From NCBI GenBank assembly GCA_025201345.1, contig JAIXMG010000023.1:372001-436000 (forward strand): DNA of 64,000 bases. Direction: 5' to 3'. Within the stretch, counting starts at the first letter, position 1. Each line of letters starts with the position of its first letter. The position numbers were made by a program, and so were the translations under genes. The notes beneath the pieces are model-generated. The model worked only from the letters and a program-made list of their open reading frames with translations. It searched no databases and was not told the origin of the DNA. Positions 15,127-26,281 of the stretch are shown in pieces. Source of the DNA: Thamnidium elegans (taxonomy: Eukaryota > Mucoromycota > Mucoromycetes > Mucorales > Mucoraceae).

Positions 15127-16700
15127 TTATTTGACGGCGTTTACGTCATCGTCATCAATAACAATAATGTTCTCTTTTGCCTTTCGTTCTTTTTCAGTCA
15201 TAAACAATCGGTCGATGACTTTTCGATCTTCTGACGATTTTGGGATATTTACAAAATCTGGAAATATAATATTGTATGTAATATGTAAATCACCATATGA
15301 GTCGTAATCACTCATAAAGATGGGCATACCATCACCATGCACGATAACTCTGGAACCTGGTTGCAATACTGCACCTGGAATTAACGAGAGATGAACAGGG
15401 CTACCGTCCAAGTGCTTAAATGTAGGCTTATTTCCGTACCCCAAAATAGCGTCTCTTAAGTCTACATTCAAACTTAAACGTAAGCTATCGCCTATTCTCT
15501 TGAATGCACCATCAGTTGATTCAGTGTCAACATGAATTTCAACGATCACGTCACCTCGCATTTCTCCAACTGGCATAAGGTTGCCACGGTGATTTACTCT
15601 AATCGTGTGGTAAGTATGAACTCCCCTAGGAATTCGAATACGTAATTCGCGCTCCTTACGCTTCTTTCCTCCGCAGTCTCTGCACTTTGAGAAGGTGGTA
15701 AATGCACCCGAACTATCGCATTTTCTACATTCTACTGTAGTTGCTTTTCCTGATACTTTGGCAGGGATAAATCCTTCTCCTAAGCAATAGACACACTTAT
15801 GAGCTGTTTCAACTCCATCTGCGTGTCTAGAAATAATTAGTTTTAGAAAAATGTTTTGACTAAGCTTAATATTATACATATATATATATATTTACCCCTT
15901 ACAGGTATTACAATTAATAGTTTCAACATATGTTACACGATGTTGTGCTAAACCGGTATATGATTGATTTAAAGTAAGATGAGTTATTGTTCTAATATCA
16001 TAATCAGATCCTATTTTTTTTTTTTAAAAAAAAAAAGAAGAAAAAATTACGCGTTAATAAATCCGAATTCATTAGTTATTTCACTTACTTCTTGGTGGAG
16101 ATGGAGGTGAAGGTGAAGAAGGTGTAGAAGGTGTAGAAGGTGTAGAGGGTGTAGAGGGTGTAGAGGGTGTAGTTGGAGGTGTTGAAGGGCGATATCGACC
16201 ATCTGCTGTAGCTTTTTGTCGCTTTGTAGATCGTGAAGTAGATCCGGATCTTGATCCATTACTAGACCCGTCTACATTAAATGCTGCGGCAAGCTCTACA
16301 TCGTGCTTTCTTTTGGATTTAACGCATGATAATGCATTATATGCATTCACAATCTCTTTAAACTATGCACGCATATAAAAAAATTATGAGTTGATGATAT
16401 ACATGTATGTAATTTTTTCTTTTTTGTACCTTTTCAGAACCCTCAGTATTTTTGTCTGGGTGAAACATCTTAGCCTGCGCAGTACAAAAAAAAAAGGTTA
16501 TTTTAACTCGCGTTTTGAATATTTACGCGTATTAGTATTTTACCATTTTAAGATATGCCTAATAAAATATGATGTTAGTTTGTTGCTATGTATGTAAAAG
16601 TATTTTGTAACTACATTAAAATAAAATAAAGTACCTTTCTGATTTCGTCTTGGGAAGCACTTTGGCTAATTCCAAGAACGGTGTAAAAGTTTACAGTCAT
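15127..16700 (-). CDS. Type I DnaJ (Hsp40) co-chaperone
   Basis: Six exons join in frame (16700-16635, 16558-16544, 16474-16430, 16362-16089, 16010-15896, 15826-15127) for 404 residues. Exon 2 is a 15-bp microexon (AYLKM). The J-domain begins MTVNFYTVLGISQSASQDEI and has the HPD triad in AKMFHPDKN. In place of a Gly/Phe region there is a Thr-Pro-Ser repeat encoded by seven 9-bp units at 16112-16174. The zinc-finger domain has four CxxC pairs: CNTCKG, CVYCLGEG, CRKCDSSG, CRDCGG. Only the second keeps the full CxxCxGxG form. The C-terminal barrels (RIRIPRGVHTYHTIRV; HLSLIPGAVLQPGSRV) follow, and the end is acidic (VIDDDDVNAVK). No CaaX box is present, so it is not a direct YDJ1 match; no targeting signal is obvious. 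Confidence 0.88.
16112..16174 (-). repeat. 9-bp tandem repeat coding Thr-Pro-Ser
   Basis: Seven adjacent 9-bp units (consensus on the plus strand ggtgtagaa/ggtgtagag) lie inside the DnaJ gene and encode a Thr-Pro-Ser run. Such repeats change length easily, so this linker is likely polymorphic between strains. Confidence 0.8.
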
Positions 16701-16729
16701 TTTTTGCTGCTTTGTAATGAATAAAATGT

Positions 16730-17138
16730 AATAAAAAAAAAAAAAAAAAAAAAAAGTAGGTCAATAAAAAAAGTAGCTGTTGCTTTATAAAATATTCGAA
16801 GTAGAGGGTGTTAAATAAAATAATAATAAGAATAAAGGAGAGAGTAAGAAAAAAAAAATGGCAGAGCAAATGAAAGGTTCATTTTTATTCGTCGCTTTTG
16901 GGAGAAAAAAAGTCCGAAAAAATGCCAAAAAGTGTAAACTTGTGTATTTTATTACAAAGTACAAGAAATCAAACCTTCATGGTTGTTATAAGTTTATATT
17001 TTCAACTTTTATTTAATAAAATATAATCCACTTTTTGTAAACAATTGAATCTTATTGTTACCTCTGCTACCATTCCTACTTAAATTATCTTTCTTGCTGT
17101 CATATCTATTTTTTGCCTAAATTATTCTTACTGTTACA
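16730..17138. other. Promoter side of DnaJ and flank of a transposase relic
   Basis: A poly-A of about 22 at 16734-16755 lies upstream of the DnaJ start. The rest is AT-rich and carries no gene. No terminal inverted repeat pairing with the far side of the 17139-18243 relic was found by eye. Confidence 0.35.
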
Positions 17139-18243
17139 CTATTTCATATCTATTATTATATAACCCCTCTTAATGATTATAGGATTGATGTCCGTTTTGC
17201 TATGGATAGGAGCGTTATCCATAACAAGATGAAACCCCTTCATGTAGTCATACTCATCCATGATATCCATTGTATCACTAATAAATTGAACATAATATCC
17301 GGTTGTAGTTCCCTTAGGGATGGCCTTAACTGCCGCATCAGTCGTTTTGCGCTTCTTGGCACCATCAACCTTTCTCTTCTTCACATTTCCCGTATCTCTT
17401 AAACTTAAGTTCAAAACACTGTATGCTGTAATAGCGCCGATAATGGTGTGCGAGACAGCTCTTGCAGAGGGTGTTTCAATAACTGCTTGAGTTCCTCGCT
17501 TTGACCAACCTCTTGAGCGGCGCATGTTGATATCGAAGCCAGACTCGTCAATAAACACACAATTCTGCATAAAAAGTATGCCCTTCTCCGTCCACTCTTT
17601 TACAAACTGAGCACGTTGGTCCAACGTATCGCTGCAGTTTCTTCGCTTAGGATGACGAGTGACCACTTTGATAGTAAGGTTACAATCTTCCTTCATGAAC
17701 TCAGCAACTCTACTCTTCTTGATTTCCAAACCCTCAAAATTTTCTGTCAAACTCTCAACAGCGTCTTGTATGACAACTGTTTTATTCTCGTCAAAAAAGT
17801 TTTGTATAAAGATTTTGTGCTCTTCATTCAATTTACTCACAGGCCTGTTTGTACGATTAGTTTTTTTAAGAGGAATACCCTCCTCAGGGTCTTTGTCATA
17901 AGCCATTTTCCATTTTCCGTTTTCAAGCAGTTTCATAATGGACATTGGCAGCTTTAGCTGCTTGAGAGGGTGTCATGAGTTTTTCCTTAACAAAATAAAA
18001 ATATCTTCTACGATCGTAGTCTGAATATGTGTTATACGTAGAAATTCTTTCTTTTTTTGGAAGTGTTTCCTTCATTTCAACGTCATTAGCTTCATCTTCG
18101 ATCGGTACCTTTTTGTTTTTTATGTACTTTTTTAAATTCGTCAAATTGGTTAAGCGAAATGAAGACTCTACCAAGTAAGCGTCTGGTTCATTTCCAGACT
18201 CGTCTACAACATCGCCTCTACCATTTTCGTAGTAAAAATTCAT
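17139..18243 (-). pseudogene. IS630/Tc1-type transposase, frameshifted and truncated
   Basis: The reading starts at 18243 (MNFYYENGRGDVVD) and includes a helix-turn-helix type segment (FYFVKEKLMTPSQAAKAANV). The frame then shifts at about 17923-17945 and resumes with KWKMAYDKDPEEGIPL. The DDE domain follows: NCVFIDESGFDINMRRSRGW (first catalytic Asp), HTIIGAITAYSVLN, and FHLVMDNAPIHSKTDI (second Asp). After KRGYIIIDMK the frame stops, so the block with the third acidic residue (normally LPPYSP.LNPIE.FW) is missing. It is therefore inactive twice over. The style matches IS630-like DDE_3 elements, which are common in Mucorales. Confidence 0.8.
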
Positions 18244-18386
18244 TTTTAAAAGAAATATCCAGAATACAAAACGTAGGTCAAATTGTTTAAAAAAAGCTGG
18301 TCAATTTAATTTCCAATTCAAGTGTCTAAAGAATTAAAAAAAATTCAGCGTACCTCAGTTCTAACAAGCTCAATAAATTGAAGTAT

Positions 18387-19402
18387 ATGTTTAAATATCT
18401 TTGTCCTGACACAAACGCAAAGAAGTATCAAGCACAACTTGACTCTGTAAATTATCAAGGTAATTTAGACGTAGTTTTGTTTGAATTATTAGTATTTGAA
18501 TGAAGCCAACCGTTTAGAAAACACCCCAAGCGCCGCGAGTCAGCGAAATTGGTTTTATTTTTTATTTTTCACTTGTCACGCTTGATCGATTTGCGCAAAT
18601 AAAAAAAGAACGAAGAGAAGAGGAAGAGCAGTTGGCCGCTGATTTCAACTTTGACAGTTGAACAAGTCTGGAAACAGCTCGAAGTTGATGAATTTGTGGA
18701 GGAAAAATTCTCCAAGAAGAACGTCTTCATAATGTCTATTGTATGCTTGCAAAGGAATATAGAGAAAAATATTATTGAAGAAGAGGAGAACAAAAGAAAA
18801 ATAGCTCGTACCGATAGTTAGTCTTATTACTTTTTATTGTAAAAAAATAATGTTAATTTTTAACATCTCCTTTATTTTTGGTAACTTTCAGTAAACGAAG
18901 TCAACTCTTATAGACAGAAGAGAAAAGATGAGCCTTTCTTATAAATCACTCGGCAAGGTAAGGCGCCAGATTTATGAACAAAGAATTGTTGCTACATTGG
19001 ATAAGAAACCTACTGCGTCAACCGATGATATAGAAGAGTATGAAAATGCCGCGAAAGGTGTTGAAACTATATTTGTCATAATATAAGTATTTCATAATAA
19101 ATATGGCTGTAATTGTGGATTTTGGGGTTACCATTTAATATTCATAGCGGACTGTTTAAGTTTTGGAGGGATATTACTGATGATGCGAGGGCCTAGAAGC
19201 AGATATATATAAATTGAGATTGACAGATGACACCTGGGCCGTCGTTGAGAAGGTAAAATATATGTATATTCCTTCGTCGATATCTGAAATTAAAAATGAT
19301 GAAATATGTGATCTCTTGGAGGCATTAAGCGAGTTTAAGGTTTGTAATCAAATTTCAAATGAAACTTATTCTCTTGTATCTGCTGATCGGATATCAGTTT
19401 GA
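18387..19402 (+). pseudogene. Decayed hypothetical gene next to the IS630 relic
   Basis: Protein-like pieces lie in one direction. MFKYLCPDTNAKKYQAQLD is at 18387. A Glu-rich piece ending LAADFNFD leads to LTVEQVWKQLEVDEFVEE (18650-18700), and VNEVNSYRQKRKDEPFL follows the intron-like gap after 18820. Further on are MSLSYKSLGKVRRQIYEQR (18928) and LRLTDDTWAVVEKVKYMYI with EICDLLEALSEF (19214-19402). Stops and frame changes lie between, for example after WRDITDDAR near 19190. I do not recognise the family. It could be one dead gene or parts of two. Confidence 0.25.
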
Positions 19403-19991
19403 TGTCTTCACATCACCTCTTGCTCCATTATTATGCTGTTTATTACTCTCTACAGAAACTTTTTTCTTTCCTCTAGTCCTTATATTGGTAGTAGAAACAT
19501 TATAATTATATCCATTTACCTGAGGGACACAGATTAACTATTAATATAATAATGATATATTGTTGTTTTTGAGTTTAGCGATACAGAAGTAAAAAAAAAA
19601 AGTTAAGAAGCGAATCTTTCGGTCTCGTTTATTTGAGTAGCTTAGAATTACAAGAATATCGCCTAGCCAAGTATCTTGTGTATTTTAAGAGTGTACCAAG
19701 AGTTTTTCTCTTTTTTTTTTTTGTTGTTGTTTATTTAGATTGATGTCTACAAAAAGATGATGATCCTAAACGAGTTTACTAAAAGTACTATCATTTTATC
19801 TTTGTCAATTTTCCTTGTAAACATAACTCGTCTATCTACTGTTTGACTTTTGTTCTAAACGATTCATAACGCGTTTTTTTTTTTTAACATTGCATAATCA
19901 TTACTCCGTCAAAAAAAAAATAATTATCAAAATGGCGTTTAAAAAAAATCAAAAAGAAAAAAACTACCTTTTTCACTTTTTATTATTGCAA
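19403..19991. other. Upstream region of TIP41, no gene seen
   Basis: AT-rich sequence with T-runs. In-frame upstream ATGs at 19890 and 19932 precede the chosen TIP41 start at 19992. The stretch between them is Lys/Phe-rich and unlike the family, so it is taken as leader. Confidence 0.4.
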
Positions 19992-21042
19992 ATGACTTCA
20001 GAACCAGTTTTAATCAAAGAAGGAAACCCTAAAGTAGGTTTAACTCAAGGTATTTCTTTACACGGATGGACAATCACAAGTAAAAAAGCATCTATCTGTA
20101 GCTCGAATGAAATGGAAAGGTAAAAAAAAAATATATATATACATATTCTTTTTTTCTAATCAGAACCAGAATACAAAAGGATTATGGTTTACCTCCTCCT
20201 GAAATGGTATTTGGTAATAATCACGTTACAGTTGAAAAAGGTGATTTCAAACTTAGCTTCGGTGCTTATGAAGCACTTAATATGGTAGATACCAGTTCAA
20301 CCAGTAGCGAGAAAATCAAAGTAGCTTATTCTGAAGAATGGACCAGAAAAAGGTAACCCTACAATATATATATTTTATATATCAACGCTAAAAAAAAAAG
20401 TAGTTCTGCTAATCATACAGACGTCAAAGATGTTGTTAAACCTTACGATTGGACTTACACAACGAAATACAAAGGAACAAGTACAGTTGAGCTTGAAAAG
20501 AATGAATCCAATTCATTGATTGATATCAATAGATTAAGACAACAAGAACCTATTTTATTTTATGACGAAAATATATTATATGAAGATGAATTAGCTGACA
20601 ATGGAACTGCCATGTTAATGATCCGTTTAGTAAGTATATGTGTTTTTTTTTATAAAAAAAGAGTTTAATTTTAACAACAAAATAATAGAGAGTGATGCCA
20701 AGCTGCTTTCTTGTTTTACAACGATTTTTTCTAAGAGTAGATGATGTATTATTTAGAGTGAATGATACAAGGTTATATCATGAATTTGGTAATGACTATT
20801 TTGTTCGTGAATATACGTCAAAAGAAGTGCATTACGATGTAATTAGACAGGTAAAAAAAAAAAAAAAAAAAAAAAAAATATACAAAAATTAATAAGTCAA
20901 AAAAAGAAAAAACTAACAATATATATGTGTAAAGAAATTGGGTAGAGGAGATATATCATTATTAAATGATCAGAATTGGGTATCCTCAGTCATGCCAGAA
21001 GAGCCTACTGAACATATCAAGGAAATGTTAAAAGTTAATTAA
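19992..21042 (+). CDS. TIP41: TIP41-like regulator of PP2A (TORC1 pathway)
   Basis: Five exons join in frame (19992-20119, 20164-20352, 20404-20629, 20689-20850, 20935-21042) giving 270 residues. Family blocks are clear: [61 protein letters not shown] and the strongly conserved [20 protein letters not shown] with [22 protein letters not shown]41 binds PP2A-type phosphatases and opposes Tap42 under TORC1 control in the cytosol. The acceptor of exon 3 could also be 3 bp earlier with no frame effect. The last 15 bases overlap the end of the cyclin gene on the other strand. Confidence 0.93.
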
Positions 21043-21787
21043 TTTAATAAAACTCATAATTCTTACATTACCATTATTTGTTGCGTCTATTGATAAATGT
21101 CTTGCTCTTCTTCTGACAGGTCCCTCCAATTCATCATTCTGCACTGAATTTCGTATATTTTCCTGTTCTTGTACTGCATTATCACTAGTCCAATGACTCA
21201 ACAATTGATCTCCATAATGTTGTAACTCTTCCAATGAAACAAATAACGCAAAATCATTTAACGATAAAAACTCTAATTCTAACAAATTTAATTCTGATAC
21301 TGGTAAACCTCCTACCTATACACAAAATAAAAATAAATCGTTAGTATACGTAATCTTTTTTACTCCTATTTTTTTTTTTTTTTACCTTAGCATAACGAGT
21401 ATTTGTAAAAAAGATATCAGAAAATAATTTACTAGCTACCATAACACCAGAAATAATCAATCGATGTATATTAAATGAATCAATACGTAACCCAGTACGC
21501 GTACTCGTTGATTTGGACATACGGTCAAAATAAACCAATATCGCTAAAAAACATTCGTTTGAACAAGGACAATATTTTAATATACGCGTCAGATAAGCAT
21601 AGATGGATATACTTGGTATCGACCGCGCTTGAAAGCAAGTAAAAGCATGTGAAATACTCTTTCTTCTTTCGCCTGTTGGTGTACCCACACTATCGTTACT
21701 TTTAATCACCTTTTCCAATAAAAACGTCAACATTTTAATCGTGTCTTTTGTTGCATGTCCAGATAAATCATATTTTACATGGTTCAT
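21028..21787 (-). CDS. PHO80-like cyclin
   Basis: Two exons (21787-21386 and 21315-21028) join in frame to 229 residues. The cyclin core shows ISIYAYLTRILKYCPCSNEC, LVYFDRMSKS, FNIHRLIISGVMVASKLFSD and FTNTRYAKVGGLPVSELNLL. The last is the typical PHO80/PCL sequence around the end of the cyclin box (YAKVGGI...E.N.LE..FL), followed by LELEFLSLNDFALFVS. Such cyclins pair with PHO85-type kinases in phosphate, glycogen and cell-cycle control. The C-terminal tail (ARHLSIDATNNGNVRIM) is short and charged. Its stop lies inside the last codons of TIP41 on the opposite strand. Confidence 0.9.
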
Positions 21788-21939
21788 GTTTTTTTTTATA
21801 AGAGAAAGAGGTAAAAAAAAAAAAGTGGTTAGGACGTTTTGTTTTTTTAGCTGTCCGGATCACCGGAAGATTGCAACGTCGCCAATCTGGTGTGTTGAAA
21901 ATAATTGGATAAGTTGAGCCTGTTTAAGTAAAATTGTCA

Positions 21940-22575
21940 GCGCGAGTCTAAAAATTGCATCTTTTTGAGTTTCGAATTATTATGGCCTTTTCTAAAAGGC
22001 AGCAATGTTCGTCCATCGTCTGATACAAGATAGGAAAAACCAATTAAAGCAGTATTTATTGCGCCGTTCTGATCCCTATTGATTGTAGAGGAAGAACAAG
22101 AAATTCTACGAGGACAGTTCTCGTTGGTACACGTCACCGTACCTTTTTATGCGTCTTCTTCCAATTTCACCAACTCGTACTATTTGCTTAATTGTAATAT
22201 CAAAGCAAGAACTCCAAGTAATTGTAAGCTTATATTCGTCTACAGTGAAAATTTTTTCGCTTTCAACGCTTTTAAATATTTTCAGAAATGGTTCTAAACT
22301 GGTACGGGTATGACCACGAATGTAAGCTTCATTTCGAGGCCAGTCACCAACAAAAGTCAATACAGAACCTCAGTTTAAAGTGTTTAAACATATTGTTTCT
22401 GTTTTTAGCACAAATATTTTTGTGGTACCGGCTTTTCCTGATCTTTCTTGTGACGATCTTTCTCTGCAAATCCTTTTTATTTTGTGCTTTCTTCTGTCTT
22501 TGTAGTTTTTCCCTTTTAAACCTATGGCTTGTAGATAATGTAGCCTCGTTAACCTTTCTGGCAGTAAATTGGTAC
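21940..22575 (-). pseudogene. Fanzor/TnpB-like RNA-guided nuclease, decayed C-terminal half
   Basis: Minus-strand pieces keep the order of the RuvC-like half of a Fanzor (eukaryotic TnpB). LTFVGDWPRNEAYIRGHTR (near 22360-22300) is followed by a helix (SLEPFLKIFKSVES) and by KIFTVDEYKLTITWSSC (near 22240), the TxDEY..T..CS.C form that precedes the zinc ribbon. After a frame change comes TCTNENCPRR (second CxxxxC half of the ribbon), then TINRDQNGAINTALIGF, the last RuvC acidic motif (RDxNGAxN). Upstream basic sequence (LKGKNYKDRRKHKIKR) is interrupted by a stop. The first ribbon CxxC is altered to WSSC. It is not functional, and only the terminal part of the gene remains. Confidence 0.65.
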
Positions 22576-22579
22576 GCGT

Positions 22580-23640
22580 AAGTATTGGCGGGATGGTGTT
22601 GAACTGTAGGTTCTTCTATGCTGAGTAATTCATATCTGTTTATCGACTCGAATAAAGCTTTTGGTTTTACATAATATTACAGCTTCGGATAAAAAGTTGT
22701 AAAGTTAATATAAAACAACTGATAATATAAAGGTAATAAAAGTAGTGAACGCTAAACTATTAGTTGTCAACTTAGTTGTCAACTTAGAAAGACTTATAAG
22801 TTATTTATTTATTTATGAAAAGCGATATTCAACGACGAGTCTTCAGGAAAGTACAGTTAAAACAAAGTATAATTTACAATGGGACTTATATCAGTTCAAA
22901 GAGTGTGAGGATATGTAAGTAGATTCACAAAGAATAAAAGAAATGAAGTTTACTTTAACTTATGGTAATGAGATATCTGAAATTAATCCTAGATCTGTTG
23001 TTCCCCGAGAAATGTTTGTAAAACAAATGGGAGTCAATCAGTAAAGAATTATAGAGGGATATTTAAGAAAATCAAATAGTGAAGTTACTAAACTTATTTT
23101 ACCAAGAACTCTCGTGGTATTATATAAAAATTAAGAGCTTGTTTTACCCTTACATTTAGAAGAGCGTAACAACAGTTAATGTATCCGGTTGTTGCTGTAT
23201 TCTTCATCAATCCAAATAAAATTCAAAGGCTCTTGAGAGAGAATACATTTTCTTTTTTTTTTACTATAACCTCCCACTTGATAGTGCAATTGAACTCACC
23301 TTCAACAATAAAAGGCTTTTTTTCTCCCTATTATTAATGCGATACGTTAGCTTATGCTATTATAAAAAAAAATGCATACAGAAAACTTACGTAGCGTCTG
23401 TTCCTCTCGCCTTTGGTCATCATTATCAGGCTGTATTCTTTTCATGGCCCACTCTTTAAAATTAGGTGTATTGAAAAGAAAGAAAATGGGAAAAATAGAT
23501 GTGATCTGACAACGTCTAATTTACGTAATGCAATTTATCATACAAGTGGCGTTCATCTAAAATGAAAAGTGGGACGCCATCGATTTTATTTAGGAAAAAC
23601 AAAAGGGGATGTTTCTCTATTAAAAATGCCCAGATATATA
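22580..23640. other. Intergenic remnant region
   Basis: No intact gene was found. A short plus-strand frame near 22944-23150 (MKFTLTYGNEISEINPRSV, then a stop and further open codons) may belong to the same decayed mobile element. There is a direct repeat TTAGTTGTCAAC twice at 22767-22792 and a (TA)n run at 23635-23655. Confidence 0.35.
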
Positions 23641-23673
23641 TATATATATATATATAGGAGGAGGACTGAGCTT

Positions 23674-25635
23674 TTATTTAAGTTTCTTCATTCTTTCTTC
23701 TGCAGCTCTTGCTCTTTTTTCTCTTTCTAATCTCATACGAGCTTCTGGTGTCATATTTGCCATATTTATTTCTGGTGCAGATACAATTGGCAACATATAA
23801 TTCTTTGCACGCGTTTGTTGTACCTTTTCCAACTTTAATTTTTCTTCTTTTTCTTCGCGTTCTTGCTGTAACTTTTGACGTTCTAATTCAATTAATCGTT
23901 TCTTTTCTTGTTCTTTCGCTTCCTTCTTTGCTTGTTTAGCCAATAGATCTTTTAATTGACTTTCAGTTAATGGACTAGGTACTCTAGCATCTTGTAACCA
24001 TTGCCATTTATCAGGATAATCATTCATACAACGTCTATACGCATTTCGAGTCTCTTTATCTTTACTAACTTCATAAGCAGTCTTACCCGCCTCACTTACA
24101 ACAGTTGGGTCAACATCATATTTTACCAATAACTCAGTCACCAAATCCGCTGCTCCTCCTATACTTGATACCATATGTAACAGCGTAGGATAATGATATA
24201 AATCTTCTTGACCTGCTAATTCTTGAGGTAACACTTGTGATAAATCCAACGCCATATTTTTTTCAATAAATGCAAGTGTAATACTAGTCTTGTTTTGTTT
24301 AATTAATCCCAATAGCTTTAAAAGATCTGGGTCAATATTACTTTCAACTATTTCCTTTACTTTCTTCACTGAAGAGCTTGACTTCTCTAATAATTTCTTT
24401 TGTTTTTCTTGTTGTTCAATCCATTTTTGTTTATACGTTTCAATCGCTTGTTCATCTACTTGAATCACTTTCACTGTAGTCAATTCAATATACACACGTT
24501 TCAACTCTCCTAATGTAGGTCGACGTGTAGCAAAAGGAATAGACTTCACCATTTGGTTATCTAAAACAGCTCCCTCATAATTAAACAATACTTTACGATT
24601 TCCACTAGGTGCATGTACAAACACAATCTCACTATTTAAAATATGGTGTCTCCATTGCGCAACAATATCACGTACTTCTTGTTGTAATAATTGTTCATTG
24701 TATCTACGAATTTGTGCACCTGCTGACTGTGCTGCTCCTTTCGCATTATCATTTGCAGATTGTGACCCACCTTGCTTTCTACGTGTTGTATATCGATGAA
24801 ATGTCTTATGTGTTACAAACTGAACTTGTTTATCTACAGATTTATCTCCGCCTCCTTTACTAGCATTGATGTCAATTACACAACCAGCAAAATGACCACC
24901 ACCAAGCATAAGTACTGTCCATGTTCTCTTCTTTTGATTGGTAGTTTGAGATTTTTGAATAGAAGCAAGTGTTTGTTGTTCTTTTAATAAATGACTATAA
25001 ATACCATAATGGCTTGATCCAGATACATTAGCTTGTTTAAACCAAGTCAATGCAGAATACTTTTTCATCATGGGTAATACAACTTGTTTAGCATCATTTA
25101 TCAACATTTCCTTTTCTTCTTGTTCCTTCTTTTGCTTTTGAACAAGTGAATGAATATCATCCTTTTGTAAATCTTCTTCTTCTTCTTCTTCGTCTTCAGA
25201 ACCTGAGATACTTTCCGTAAGATCTATTTTTACTTTAGTATGAATCATTCTCTCCCATAACATATATATTTATACCGTACCTGCTAACAAAACTTCAAAT
25301 TGTTCTAAACTCACTGGCTCAACATCAAGCACAACTCTTCGTTTAATATTATATCTATGCCAATCCGTATTGAAATGTTCACGTTGTTCTTGACGATCTT
25401 TAAACGAGGTGTTACATGTATTACAACTTAACCCAGTACTATCTTCATTGCTTAATCGCTCTTGTTGAATCTGTAAACGTTCAAGTGCTAACGCGTTGAT
25501 GTCACTAGACTCTTGCTTTTCTTCAATAGCAAACACAGTGTCTTTTTCTACGGGTTCTAAGGTATCTAGTAAATCCTTGGGGATATCAAAGGCATAGATG
25601 ATTGGGTCTTGGTTTCTTCTTTTCGTTTGACTCAT
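23674..25635 (-). CDS. VMS1: VMS1/ANKZF1 peptidyl-tRNA hydrolase of ribosome quality control
   Basis: Two exons (25635-25281, 25223-23674) join in frame to 634 residues, close to yeast VMS1. Exon 1 carries a C2H2 finger (SCNTCNTSFKDRQEQREHFNTDWH). Exon 2 has an acidic stretch, then the VLRF1 release-factor-like core: TWTVLMLGGGHFAGCVID, FHRYTTRRKQGGSQSANDN, AGAQIRRYNEQLL and FVHAPSGNRKVLF. The GGSQS loop holds the catalytic Gln of the family. Ankyrin-like sequence (YPTLLHMVSSIGGAADLVTE) follows, then a long Glu/Lys coiled coil and a basic end (RAAEERMKKLK), where the Cdc48-binding VIM lies in homologues. It releases nascent chains from tRNA on stalled 60S subunits and acts with Cdc48 and Ltn1. 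Confidence 0.93.
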
Positions 25636-25904
25636 TTTGTGTTTATAAAAAAGAATTATAAAGTGAAAAAAAAAAGAAAAAGATGCTAATTTATAACCGG
25701 GATCTGAAACTAATAAACCGCAGTAAAAGAAAAGCGTGTACCAACCGCAGTTATTTTATTAAAAACACTCTCTCTGTGTAAGTACATCAATACTAGTACA
25801 TAATTTTGCTTCGCTAGAGTTCGGAGGTACGTATATATTTGTATATTTTAGTCAACTGTTTTCAATTATAATATGTCGTTGTTGAACCCCTCTTTTTTAT
25901 TTAT

Positions 25905-26119
25905 GTAGCATCAAATTTGACAAATATTGATACAGTGATTTGCGTTTGAAAATAGAAATTTGCTGTACAATGTCTGCTTCGGTAACCCCCACTTTTGTTT
26001 TCAGCATTGTATCCCTGTTTAAAATTATCATGCAGAATTCGGAAATCAACCTTAAGAGTCATATTCTTTGTTGTGTTCATCAATGTCAAATGAGTATCGC
26101 CCCATTTTAGGCGTACTTC

Positions 26120-26151
<32 letters not shown>

Positions 26152-26281
26152 GTTCGGTGACAAGTCCCCAAAATTTCACAATATAATCCCATTCTGAGCT
26201 ATCAATAGTGTCTTTGAGCAGATTTGGGTGATGCTTTGTGGCTATGAGAATTCGTAAAATAAAATGGATGTAGAAAGACAC
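25905..26281 (-). pseudogene. Relic of a Mucorales-type hypothetical protein
   Basis: The frame reads DSSEWDYIVKFWGLVTEHFF and, after a long T-run translated as Phe, EVRLKWGDTHLTLMNTTKN and KVDFRILHDNFKQGYNAE. I recall similar VKFWG..TE..F and RLKWGDT blocks in hypothetical proteins that are multi-copy in Mucorales, but the function is unknown and I cannot verify the match. The 26-base homopolymer in the middle and the lack of proper ends suggest a dead fragment. Confidence 0.3.

Noticed and set aside
19890..19991. Upstream ATGs as the TIP41 start
   Set aside because: The added Lys/Phe-rich residues have no counterpart in TIP41 proteins; ATG 19992 is preferred.
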